Assembly: GCF_024124905.1 (NCBI RefSeq) | Contig: NZ_JAMXST010000003.1 | Span: forward strand, 310,001 to 374,000 | Origin: Cellulosimicrobium cellulans | GTDB taxonomy: Bacteria; Actinomycetota; Actinomycetes; Actinomycetales; Cellulomonadaceae | Length of the DNA stretch: 64,000 nt | Reading direction: 5' to 3' | Shown: positions 39,984 to 48,000 of the stretch, in pieces | Layout: every line of letters starts with the position of its first letter | How positions within the stretch are numbered: position 1 is the stretch's first letter | Position numbers and translations under genes: made by a program | Notes under the pieces: generated by a model | Seen by the model: the letters and a program-made list of their open reading frames with translations, nothing else | What the model was told of the DNA's origin: nothing | Databases searched by the model: none

Positions 39984-41726
39984 ATGACCCCGACCGACAC
40001 CACCCCGGCCACGCGTCCCGCCGTCGACCCGGCCGACGGCGCGCACCCCGCGCCGCACGTCACGCACCGCGTGACCAACCAGCCGCCGGATCGCGAGGGG
40101 GTCAACGAGTACCTCGACCACCCCGTGCTGCGCGAGGCGGTGCACGCGTACGGCGGGGCGTGGGGCGAGGACCGGCTCGTCGAGGTCGGCGCGCTCGTCG
40201 GGACGGGGGACTTCCAGCGCGCGGCCGAGCTCGCGAACGTCCACGAGCCCGTGCTGCGCACGCACGACCGCCGTGGGAACCGCATCGACGAGGTCGAGTA
40301 CCACCCGGCGTACCACGAGGTGATCGGGGCGGCCGTCGCGCACGGCGCGCACACGAGCGCGTGGGCGGATCCCGGGCCGGGGGCGAACGTCGTGCGGGGC
40401 GCGGCGTTCTCGCTGTTCGCGCAGGTCGAGCCGGGCCACGCGTGCCCGGTCTCCATGACGCACGCGGCGGTGCCGTCGCTGCGGCACGCGCCGTCGCTCG
40501 CCGCGGTGTGGGAGCCGCGGCTGCTCTCCCGCGGGTACGACGGCGCCCTCGCGGCCCCGGGGAGCAAGCCCGGCGTGCTCGTCGGCATGGCGATGACGGA
40601 GAAGCAGGGCGGCTCGGACGTGCGCGCGAACGCGACGACGGCCGTGTCCGCCGGGGCGGACGGCGCCTTCCTGCTCACGGGGCACAAGTGGTTCTGCTCG
40701 GCGCCGATGTCCGACGCGTTCCTCGTGCTCGCCCAGGTTCCGGGCGCCTCGGGCGGGACCGCGCGCGACGGCGACGCCGCGCCGTCGTGCTTCCTCGTGC
40801 CGCGCGTCCTGGAGGACGGCACGCGCAACGTGTTCCGCATCCAGCGCCTCAAGGAGAAGCTGGGCAACCGGTCGAACGCGTCGTCGGAGATCGAGCTCGA
40901 CGGCACCGTCGGGTTCCTCGTCGGGGAGCCGGGGCGCGGCGTGCGGACGATCATCGAGATGGTGTCGCGCACGCGGCTGGACTGCGTGCACGGCTCGGCC
41001 GCGGGCATGCGCCAGGCGGTCACCGAGGCCCTGTGGCACGCGCGGCACCGCAGCGCGTTCGGCGCGGCGCTCGTGGACCAGCCCGCCATGACCGCGGTGC
41101 TCGCCGACCTCGCGCTCGAGTCCGAGGCCGCGACGCTCACGTCGGTGCGCCTCGCCGCCGCGCACGACGGCGAGTCCGAGCACGACCGCGCGTTCCGCCG
41201 CCTCGCGACGGCCGTGAGCAAGTACTGGGTGTGCAAGCGCGGGCCGCACCACGCGTACGAGGCGATGGAGTGCCTGGGCGGCAACGGGTACACGGAGGCG
41301 TTCCCGCTCGCGCGCCGCTACCGCGAGCAGCCGGTCATGGCGATCTGGGAGGGGTCGGGCAACGTCATCGCGCTCGACGTGCTGCGCGCCATGGGTCGCG
41401 AGCCGGAGTCGGTCGCGGCGTTCCAGGCCGAGCTGGGCACGACGGCGGGGGCGCACCCGCTCCTCGACGCGCACGTCGCGCGCACGCGCCGGCTGCTCGC
41501 GGAGGTCGCGGGGGCCGACGCCGGGGCGCAGCAGGCGCAGGCCCGTCGCGTCGTGGAGTCGCTCGCCCTCGCGCTCCAGGCGTCGCTCGTGGTGCGGCAC
41601 GCGCCGTCGGGCACGGCCGACGCGTTCGTCGCGGCGCGCCTCGGCGACGACCGCGGTCACGGTTACGGCGTCCTGCCGCGCGGGACGGACGCGCACGCGA
41701 TCCTCGCGCGGCACGCGGGCGCGTGA
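39984..41726 (+). CDS. aidB: Acyl-CoA dehydrogenase, AidB type
   Basis: A 580-residue flavoprotein. AidB-like features: an extra N-terminal domain with THRVTNQPPDREGVNEYLDHP, then GMAMTEKQGGSDVRANAT, LTGHKWFCSAPMSDAFLVLAQ, LKEKLGNRSNASSEIELDG, and ECLGGNGYTEAFPLARRYREQPVMAIWEGSGNV. Members can be isovaleryl-CoA-type dehydrogenases or DNA-protective AidB proteins of the alkylation response. Linkage to TetR and acyl-CoA synthetase favours the metabolic role here. GGAGGA precedes the ATG. Confidence 0.88.
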   Translation: MTPTDTTPATRPAVDPADGAHPAPHVTHRVTNQPPDREGVNEYLDHPVLREAVHAYGGAWGEDRLVEVGALVGTGDFQRAAELANVHEPVLRTHDRRGNRIDEVEYHPAYHEVIGAAVAHGAHTSAWADPGPGANVVRGAAFSLFAQVEPGHACPVSMTHAAVPSLRHAPSLAAVWEPRLLSRGYDGALAAPGSKPGVLVGMAMTEKQGGSDVRANATTAVSAGADGAFLLTGHKWFCSAPMSDAFLVLAQVPGASGGTARDGDAAPSCFLVPRVLEDGTRNVFRIQRLKEKLGNRSNASSEIELDGTVGFLVGEPGRGVRTIIEMVSRTRLDCVHGSAAGMRQAVTEALWHARHRSAFGAALVDQPAMTAVLADLALESEAATLTSVRLAAAHDGESEHDRAFRRLATAVSKYWVCKRGPHHAYEAMECLGGNGYTEAFPLARRYREQPVMAIWEGSGNVIALDVLRAMGREPESVAAFQAELGTTAGAHPLLDAHVARTRRLLAEVAGADAGAQQAQARRVVESLALALQASLVVRHAPSGTADAFVAARLGDDRGHGYGVLPRGTDAHAILARHAGA

Positions 41727-41739
41727 GCAGGGGTCGTCG

Positions 41740-42387
41740 TCAGCCCTGGAGGTAGTGCAGGACGGCGAGGACACGGCGGCTGTACCCGCCGGCGGCGTCG
41801 AGGCCGAGCTTGGTGAAGATCGCGTTGCCGTGCTTCTCGACCGCCGAGAGCGACAGGTGCAGCGCAGCCGCGACCCCGGCGTTCGTCCGGCCCTCGGCCA
41901 TGAGGCGGAGGACGTCGTGCTCGCGCTCCGTCAGCCGCGAGAGCGGGTCGGCGCGGGAGGTGTCCGCGAAGAGCTGGCGGACGACCTCCGGGTCCACGAC
42001 GAAGTCGCCGGCCTCGACCCGACGCAGCGCGTCCAGGAGCTCCGAGACCCGCATCACGCGGTCCTTGAGGAGGTAGCCGACCCCTGCGCCGCCGCTCGTG
42101 ACGAGGTCCCGCGTCGGCTCGGCCTCGACGTACTGCGAGAGGACGAGGACGCCGACCCCGGGGAAGCGGCGCCGCACCTCGATCGCGGCCCGGATGCCCT
42201 CGTCCGTGTGCGTCGGGGGCATGCGCACGTCGAGCAGCACGACGTCCGGCGCGGGACGACGCCCGAGCAGGGCGAGGAGCTCGTCGGCGTCGCCGACGGC
42301 GGCGTCGACCGTGACGCCCTCGTCCACGAGGAGGGCCCGGAGACCCTCGCGCAGGAGGGCGGAGTCCTCGGCAATCATCACGCGCAC
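41740..42387 (-). CDS. LuxR-type response regulator
   Basis: A 215-residue regulator: receiver (VRVMIAEDSALLREGLRAL, phosphoacceptor in VVLLDVRMPPTHTDEG, switch Lys in GYLLKDRV) and LuxR helix-turn-helix (LTEREHDVLRLMAEGRTNAGVAAALHLS). The VIAEDxxLLREGL opening places it with actinobacterial DesR/LiaR-like regulators. Start taken at GTG 42387; ATG 42378, which overlaps the kinase stop as TGATG, would remove three residues. Confidence 0.92.
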   Translation of the reverse strand: MRVMIAEDSALLREGLRALLVDEGVTVDAAVGDADELLALLGRRPAPDVVLLDVRMPPTHTDEGIRAAIEVRRRFPGVGVLVLSQYVEAEPTRDLVTSGGAGVGYLLKDRVMRVSELLDALRRVEAGDFVVDPEVVRQLFADTSRADPLSRLTEREHDVLRLMAEGRTNAGVAAALHLSLSAVEKHGNAIFTKLGLDAAGGYSRRVLAVLHYLQG

Positions 42388-43550
42388 GGCAGCACCGCCG
42401 TCACCGTGGTCGGCCCGCCGGGAGGGCTGGCCACGTCGAGCGAGCCGCCGAGCGCCGCCGCCCGGGCCGCGAGGCCCGCGAGCCCGCGACCGCCGCGCGG
42501 GGACGCGCCACCCCGACCGTCGTCCGTGACGGCGGCCCGCACGACGCCGTCGGCCGAGGTCACGGTGACCGTCGTGCGGGTCGCGCCGGCGTGCTTGGCG
42601 ACGTTCGCCAGGGCCTCGGCGACGACGTAGTACACGCACGCCTCCACCGCGGGCCCCGGTCGCCCGTCCAGGCGGTAGTCGAGCTCCGCGGACGGGGTCG
42701 CCCGCGCCGCCAGGCGTGCCAGGACCGGGCGCAGTCCCTGGGTGTCGAGCGCCGCGGGGTGCACGCGCCAGGCGACGTCGCGCACGCTCGCGAGCACCCG
42801 GGACGCCTCGTCGGCGGCGTCGGCGAGGAGACGGTCGCGGACCACGGGGTCGGTGGCTCGTCGGCCGCGGTCGAGCAGCATCCCGAGCGCCACGACCTGC
42901 TGCTGGACGCCGTCGTGCAGGTCGCGCTCGACCCGACGGCGTTCCGCCTCGACGGCTGCGACGATGTCCGAGCGCGAGGCGGCGAGCGCCTCGACCTGGG
43001 CGAGGAGCTGCGTCCGGTCCTCCTCGCCCAGCAACCGGCTCGCCGCCGCCCGCTCGAGCGCCGCGGAGCCGACGAGTCCCATGAGCGCGAGGTAGAGCAG
43101 GATCCCGCCCGGCACGACCGCCGAGAGGACGGTGAGTCCGGTCGTCGGGTCGCTGTCGTCGTCCGCCAGCGCGGGGACCCGCAGGTCGAACGCCCACGAC
43201 GCCGTCATGAGCACCGCCGCGAACGCCCCGTAGGCGAGCAGGAGGAGGATCCCCGCGCTGAGCAGGCCCACGGCGAGGCGGGCGGCGAGGTAGCGCAGGG
43301 GTCGACCGGTGCCGTCCGGAGCGTCGGTGTGCCAGGCGAACCACCGCTCCAGGCGCCGCAGGTGCACGCGCACGGCGGCCCGGACCCGCCCGTCCCGCCA
43401 GGCCGCCGTCCGGGCGGACGCGCGGGCGAACGGGGCGGCCACCGCGGCAGCGAGCAGCGTCACCGCGTCCATCGGGACGAGGCACACCCCCACCACGACG
43501 CCGCACGAGGCACGGACGACGGACGGCGCTCGGCTGGGCACGCGACTCAC
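42378..43550 (-). CDS. Sensor histidine kinase, HisKA_3 type
   Basis: A 390-residue kinase. Two spans near residues 85-110 and 140-165 flank a short extracytoplasmic loop. The His box is RRRVERDLHDGVQQQVVALGMLL and the ATPase lobe has CVYYVVAEALANVAKHAGATRT and DDGRGGASPRGGRGLAGL. The GTG at 43550 is the proposed start; a GTG at 43541 fits equally well. It is co-transcribed with the regulator at 41740-42387 and diverges from a DedA gene. Confidence 0.88.
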   Translation of the reverse strand: MSRVPSRAPSVVRASCGVVVGVCLVPMDAVTLLAAAVAAPFARASARTAAWRDGRVRAAVRVHLRRLERWFAWHTDAPDGTGRPLRYLAARLAVGLLSAGILLLLAYGAFAAVLMTASWAFDLRVPALADDDSDPTTGLTVLSAVVPGGILLYLALMGLVGSAALERAAASRLLGEEDRTQLLAQVEALAASRSDIVAAVEAERRRVERDLHDGVQQQVVALGMLLDRGRRATDPVVRDRLLADAADEASRVLASVRDVAWRVHPAALDTQGLRPVLARLAARATPSAELDYRLDGRPGPAVEACVYYVVAEALANVAKHAGATRTTVTVTSADGVVRAAVTDDGRGGASPRGGRGLAGLAARAAALGGSLDVASPPGGPTTVTAVLPCA

Positions 43551-43658
43551 CCTAGCGACGCGACCTGCGACGCGGACTGCGGAAAACCGCACTCCGTGCC
43601 GCGGGGAACCGTCGCCGTCCGTGCGCGACACCGCGTTCCGGCGCGGCTCGCGCCTTCC

Positions 43659-43664
43659 TAGCGT
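43659..43664 (+). promoter_or_regulatory. -10 element of leaderless dedA
   Basis: TAGCGT followed by exactly 7 bases and the ATG of the DedA gene, with no ribosome-binding site. Same geometry as the MerR gene at 20831. Confidence 0.55.
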
Positions 43665-43671
43665 CGTCGGC

Positions 43672-44385
43672 ATGAGCCTCTCCTCGCCGTCCGTCCTCGC
43701 GGCCACCGCCTCCGACCCCGGCCCGATCACCCGCCTCACGGACTGGGCGGTGAGCCTGATGGAGTCCCTCGGCGCACCGGGAGCAGGTGTGGCGGTCGCC
43801 CTGGAGAACCTCTTCCCGCCGATCCCGAGCGAGGTGATCCTGCCGCTCGCCGGGTTCACGGCCGCCCAGGGGCGTCTCGGTCTGCTCGAGGCGATCCTGT
43901 GGACGACGGTCGGCTCCGTCGTCGGGGCGCTCCTGCTCTACGGGCTCGGTGCCGCGCTCGGCGCCGAGCGGCTCCGCGCCGTCGCGGCTCGCCTGCCGCT
44001 CGTCCGGGTCGAGGACGTCGACACCGCCGAGGCGTGGTTCGCCCGGTACGGGACGACAGCGGTCCTCGTCGGGCGCCTCGTCCCGATCGTGCGCAGCCTC
44101 ATCTCGATCCCGGCCGGCGTCGAGCGCATGCCGCTGGGCAGGTTCCTCGTCCTGACCGCGGTCGGCAGCGGCGTCTGGAACACCACGCTGGTCCTGCTCG
44201 GCTACGGTCTCGGAGAGCGGTGGCCCCAGATCGAGGCCGCGATCGGGACGTACCAGAAGGGGGTCCTCGCCGTCGTCGCCGTGCTCGCGGTGGCGTACGT
44301 CGTCCACCTGCTGGTCCGCCGCGCGCGTGCCGACTCGCCGCCGCAGCCTGGTGGCCCCGCGCCGCGACGGCACGCGCGGCGCTGA
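43672..44385 (+). CDS. DedA-family membrane protein
   Basis: A 237-residue membrane protein with the VTT/SNARE-associated core: ENLFPPIPSEVILPLAGFTAAQG, GSVVGALLLYGLGAALGAERL, the conserved arginine segment GRLVPIVRSLISIPAGVERMPLGRFL, and GSGVWNTTLVLLGYGLGERW. Members act as undecaprenyl-phosphate or phospholipid flippases in several bacteria. It neighbours a two-component system but has its own promoter. Confidence 0.92.
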   Translation: MSLSSPSVLAATASDPGPITRLTDWAVSLMESLGAPGAGVAVALENLFPPIPSEVILPLAGFTAAQGRLGLLEAILWTTVGSVVGALLLYGLGAALGAERLRAVAARLPLVRVEDVDTAEAWFARYGTTAVLVGRLVPIVRSLISIPAGVERMPLGRFLVLTAVGSGVWNTTLVLLGYGLGERWPQIEAAIGTYQKGVLAVVAVLAVAYVVHLLVRRARADSPPQPGGPAPRRHARR

Positions 44386-44405
44386 GCACCCCGTCGGAGG
44401 AGCGC

Positions 44406-44846
44406 ATGGGTTCGTGGGAACAGGGCGACGGCGTCGTGGAGCTGCCGGACGGGCGTCGGGTGCGGGGCCGCGGGCTGCGGTCCGGGCCGCCCGGGCCGGA
44501 CGACGCGCCGGAGCTCGGCGTCTACCTCACCGGCACGCCGCCGCCGGCCACGGCGTGGGAGTCGCGCTGGGTCCGGTGGCCGGACTTCGCGCTGCCGCGG
44601 TCCACGCCGGACGCCGTCGCGGTGCTGCGCGAGGCGTACGAGCGGGCCGCCGACGAGCGCGTGGAGGTCGCGTGCGGCGGCGGGACCGGTCGCACCGGCA
44701 CGGCGCTCGCGCTCCTCGCCGTGTGGGGCGGCGTCCGTCCCGACGACGCCGTCGCCTGGGTCCGCGCGCACTACCGGCCCCGCGCCGTCGAGACGCCGTG
44801 GCAGCGCCGCTGGGTGCGGCGCACCGGAGCGCGGACGGTCCCGTAG
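44406..44846 (+). CDS. Small tyrosine/dual-specificity phosphatase-like protein
   Basis: A 146-residue protein with the CX5R phosphatase loop in VACGGGTGRTGTALALL (Cys then GGGTG then Arg), and an upstream Asp in RWPDFALP that can act as the general acid. The usual His before Cys is Ala here. Proteins of this type are widespread in actinobacteria, with unknown substrate. GGAGG lies 5 bases before the ATG, and the gene follows dedA by 20 bp, so the two are probably co-transcribed. Confidence 0.75.
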   Translation: MGSWEQGDGVVELPDGRRVRGRGLRSGPPGPDDAPELGVYLTGTPPPATAWESRWVRWPDFALPRSTPDAVAVLREAYERAADERVEVACGGGTGRTGTALALLAVWGGVRPDDAVAWVRAHYRPRAVETPWQRRWVRRTGARTVP

Positions 44847-44904
44847 GCCCCGGTCCGGACCTCTGACGCCGCCCGGGTGACCAGCGTCTGTGGGTGCCGA
44901 GCCG

Positions 44905-44910
44905 TACGGT
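44905..44910 (+). promoter_or_regulatory. -10 element of leaderless DUF4240 gene
   Basis: TACGGT followed by 7 bases and the ATG at 44918, without a ribosome-binding site. Confidence 0.5.
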
Positions 44911-44917
44911 CCGGGCC

Positions 44918-45493
44918 ATGGATCGAGAGACCTTCTGGGAGATCGTCGACGCCGCGCGCGACCGGGCGGGCGCGGGTGCCGACGACCGCGGCGCGGAGGA
45001 CGACCCGCTGCCCGGCGCCCTGACCGACCTCCTCGTCGAGCGGCTCACCGCGGACGAGATGCTGGCGTTCGTCGACGTGGCGGGAGACGTGTCCGACGAC
45101 GCGTACGCGTGGCCGCTGTGGGGTGCCGCGTACCTCGTCGAGGGCGGGTGCAGCGACGACGGCTTCATGGACTTCCGCGACGGGCTCGTCCTCGCCGGCC
45201 GGGCGACCTTCGAGCGCGCCGTGGCGGACCCGGACTCCCTCGCGGACCACCCCGTGGTCGCCGCCATGTCGCGCGGCGGGTCCGCCTGGTTCGGGTACGA
45301 GTCGCTGGACTCGCTCGTCGGCGACGCGTGGTCGCGCGCGACCGGCGAGGACGACGAGGCGTACTACGCGGCGCGCGAGCGGACGTCGTCGGGGCCGGCG
45401 CGCAGCGAGCCCGCCGGCGAGCAGTGGGACTTCGACGACGACGAGGAGAACGCGCGCCGCCTCCCGCGGCTCACCGCGCTGTTCGCGGTGTGA
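44918..45493 (+). CDS. DUF4240 domain protein
   Basis: A 191-residue acidic cytoplasmic protein with the DUF4240 pattern: DRETFWEIVDAARDRA at the start, LWGAAYLVEGGCSDDGFMDFRDGLVLAGR in the middle and GYESLDSLVGDAWSRATGED after. Function is not known. The C-terminal 35 residues are highly acidic (WDFDDDEENARRLPRL). The gene ends 36 bp from a convergent FAD oxidase gene. Confidence 0.85.
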   Translation: MDRETFWEIVDAARDRAGAGADDRGAEDDPLPGALTDLLVERLTADEMLAFVDVAGDVSDDAYAWPLWGAAYLVEGGCSDDGFMDFRDGLVLAGRATFERAVADPDSLADHPVVAAMSRGGSAWFGYESLDSLVGDAWSRATGEDDEAYYAARERTSSGPARSEPAGEQWDFDDDEENARRLPRLTALFAV

Positions 45494-45529
45494 GACCGCT
45501 CCGCGTCGACCGACAGCGCTGACCCGACG

Positions 45530-46918
45530 TCACACGCGCCAGGCGAACAGCCCCGCCGGGTCGTAGGCCGACCGCACCGACGCGAGGCGCGCCGCCGTCT
45601 CCGGCGACCACGCCCGCGCGAGCGTCTCGTCCGTCCACGGGCCGGGCAGGAAGTTGATGTTGGTCTCCGTCGCGGCCCACGGCTGGGACCACTGCGCGAA
45701 CGACGCCGCGGCCTCGATCATGTCCGGCACGCGCGGGGGGTTCACGCCGACCAGGCTGAGCAGGAACCCGGCCGTCCGCCCGCCCGCGGCGGACCCGCCG
45801 TCGACGTCGCGCGCGCCGGCCGCGCCGAGGTGCCGCAGCTCGGCCGCCACGAACGGCGAGCCGCTGCCGGGCCCGAGGTCCGCGAGGAACCGGTCGAGGA
45901 ACGCCGCGTCCACCTCGCGCAGGCCGGCGCCGTAGACCCACGACGGGCCGGCGTCCTCGGGGTCGTCGTGGATCGTCGCGACGGCGGTCGTCGGGATCTC
46001 CCCGACCGCGTCGGCCATGACCGGGGCGAGAGCCCGCAGCGGCGCAGCCAGGCGCTCGCCCTCCGCGGCGTCGCCCGGGTAGGCGAAGCGGAGGGCGAGG
46101 ACCGTGCGGCCGCGCAGGTGCTCGGGGATGAACGGCAGGTCCGGGAGGGCGAGCACCGCGACGGAGGTCGTGACGTCGTCGGGCGCGGTCGCGGTCCAGT
46201 CGACCCAGCCGCGCAGCACGTCCTCGACGTGCGGGGCGTCGAACGTGAGCGCCCCCGCGTACAGGGTGCGCAGCGGCGCGAGCCCGACGTCGACGCGCGT
46301 CACCACGCCGAGGCCGCCCTTGCCGCCGCGCAGCGCCCAGAAGAGGTCCGGCTCGGAGTCCGGGCTCGCCTCGACGACCGAGCCGTCGGCCAGCACGACC
46401 CGGAACCCGCGGACCCAGTCCGTCGTGAGCCCGTGGCTGCGCGTCAGCGGGCCGAACCCGCCGCCGAGCGTGTACCCGACCACGCCGACCCCCGTGGACG
46501 ACCCCGTGACGGGGAGCAGCCCGTGCTCCGCCGCGGCCTCGACCACCGTCTTCCAGCGGGTGCCCGCGGCGATGCGCGCGACGCGGGTCTCCGGGTCGAT
46601 CTCGACGCCCGCGAGGTCGCTCGTGCCGAGGACGAGGCCGTCCGCGACGGGCGAGGACGCGCCGTGGCCCGTCGCGTGGGCGCGCACGCGCAGCCCGTGG
46701 TGGGACGCGAACCGGACCGCCTCCACGACGTCGGCCTCGGTGGCGGCCAGCACCGCGAGGTCGGGGTCGTGCGTGACGAGCGTGCTGTGGGAGGCGACGG
46801 CCTCCGCGGCCGTCGGGCCGCCGTCGGGCAGGTCGCCCCGGGCGAGCACGCGACCCGTGACGCGGTCGCGCAGCGCGGCGACGTCGGTGGGCGGAAGAGT
46901 GGTGGCAGTGGTGGTCAT
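45530..46918 (-). CDS. FAD-linked oxidase, PCMH/BBE type
   Basis: A 462-residue berberine-bridge-type flavoprotein. The PCMH FAD domain (about residues 50-220) has VRAHATGHGASSPVADG, TGSSTGVGVVGYTLGGGFGPLTRSHG and the GGKGGLGVVTRVD stretch. The C-terminal BBE segment ends NINFLPGPWTDETLARAWSPE with SAYDPAGLFAW. The usual covalent-FAD His is probably the one in ATGHG; the second attachment Cys is not visible. Members oxidise sugars, alcohols or alkaloids. AAGGGG lies before the ATG, and a TAGCGT -10 lies at 46957-46952. Substrate unknown. Confidence 0.88.
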   Translation of the reverse strand: MTTTATTLPPTDVAALRDRVTGRVLARGDLPDGGPTAAEAVASHSTLVTHDPDLAVLAATEADVVEAVRFASHHGLRVRAHATGHGASSPVADGLVLGTSDLAGVEIDPETRVARIAAGTRWKTVVEAAAEHGLLPVTGSSTGVGVVGYTLGGGFGPLTRSHGLTTDWVRGFRVVLADGSVVEASPDSEPDLFWALRGGKGGLGVVTRVDVGLAPLRTLYAGALTFDAPHVEDVLRGWVDWTATAPDDVTTSVAVLALPDLPFIPEHLRGRTVLALRFAYPGDAAEGERLAAPLRALAPVMADAVGEIPTTAVATIHDDPEDAGPSWVYGAGLREVDAAFLDRFLADLGPGSGSPFVAAELRHLGAAGARDVDGGSAAGGRTAGFLLSLVGVNPPRVPDMIEAAASFAQWSQPWAATETNINFLPGPWTDETLARAWSPETAARLASVRSAYDPAGLFAWRV

Positions 46919-47031
46919 GGTGGTCCCCTTCGTCGCGGTGTGCGCGTCTCGACGCTAGGTGCGGTCACCCACACGACGACGCGCGAGCACGGTGTGTGAC
47001 ACGTGCCCCGACGGGTAGGGAGGGCGCCGCG

Positions 47032-47829
47032 TCAGGTTCGTGGCGCCCCCGGCAGCGGCAGCCAGTCGAGGACGTCCTGGATCGTGCGGTCCCAGAAGCC
47101 CCACTCGTGGGTCCCGGGCGAGAACTCCGACCGCAGCGCCACGCCGGACTCATCGGCCACGCGCTCGAACGCCCTGTTGCCGTCGACGAGGAAGTCCTCC
47201 GTCCCGCACGCGAGGAACAGGTCGGGGAGGTCCGCCGTCCGGCCCTCGGCGGCAGCCCGGCGCAGCAGCGCGAGCAGGTCGTCGTCGGAGCCCGCGATCT
47301 CCCGGTCGCCGAACACGCGCTCGATGTCGGGCAGGCGGCGCTCCCGGTACGACTCGTCGGCGAGGTCGAGCACCCCGGACAGGCTCGCCGCCGCCGCGAA
47401 CCGCTCGGGGTGCCGCAGCGCCCAGCGGAACGCCCCGTACCCGCCCATCGACAGGCCCGCGACGAACGTGTCCTCGCGCCGCGACGACACCCGGAAGAAC
47501 TGGTCGACCAGGCTCGGCAGCTCCTCCGACAGGAACGTCCAGTACCGGTGCCCGTGCACCTCGTCGGCGTAGAAGCTGCGCTCCACGCGCGGCATGACGA
47601 CGGCCAGCCCCCGGTCGGCGACGTACCGCTCGATCGACGTCCGGCGCGTCCAGATCGTCTCGTCGTCGCTCATGCCGTGGAGCAGGTAGAGCACCGGCGC
47701 GCCCTCGGCGCGGGCGCTCGCGGACCCGGCCATGCCGATCTGGGTCGCCGTGGCCTGCGGGAGCACGACGGTCATCGTCGTGCTCACCTCGAGCACGTCG
47801 GAGTAGAAGGAGCAGCGGACGAGGGCCAC
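47032..47829 (-). CDS. Esterase of the PF00756 family (EstA/Fes-like)
   Basis: A 265-residue alpha/beta hydrolase. It has APVLYLLHGMSDDETIWTRRT, the nucleophile elbow in FVAGLSMGGYGAFRWALRHPE, the acid region LACGTEDFLVDGN and the catalytic His in FSPGTHEWGFWD. The family includes tributyrin esterases, S-formylglutathione hydrolases and ferri-siderophore esterases. There is no signal peptide. GTG start with GGGAGG upstream. It diverges from an iron-siderophore binding lipoprotein across an iron box, which favours a siderophore-hydrolysing role, though tributyrin-esterase similarity is the closest visible. Confidence 0.85.
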   Translation of the reverse strand: MALVRCSFYSDVLEVSTTMTVVLPQATATQIGMAGSASARAEGAPVLYLLHGMSDDETIWTRRTSIERYVADRGLAVVMPRVERSFYADEVHGHRYWTFLSEELPSLVDQFFRVSSRREDTFVAGLSMGGYGAFRWALRHPERFAAAASLSGVLDLADESYRERRLPDIERVFGDREIAGSDDDLLALLRRAAAEGRTADLPDLFLACGTEDFLVDGNRAFERVADESGVALRSEFSPGTHEWGFWDRTIQDVLDWLPLPGAPRT

Positions 47830-47936
47830 GGGTCGCCTCCCGGCGGGTCGGATGTGCCGACGGGGCGCCCGACGGCGCCCCCAGTCTGCCCGCTGTGAGC
47901 CATCGCACGGGCCGCACGCTCCGCTCCGGCGATGGA

Positions 47937-47955
47937 TGAGGCTAGCCTTACCTTG
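47937..47955. promoter_or_regulatory. DtxR/IdeR-type iron box
   Basis: TGAGGCTAGCCTTACCTTG agrees with the DtxR/IdeR consensus (TTAGGTTAGSCTAACCTAA) at 14 of 19 positions, including the TAGCCT core. It lies 46 bp before the siderophore-binding protein ATG and about 108 bp from the divergent esterase start. Confidence 0.75.
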
Positions 47956-48000
47956 CTCAGTTGCCGCGCCGGCGGCGCCACCGTCCCTTGGGAGAGATCC

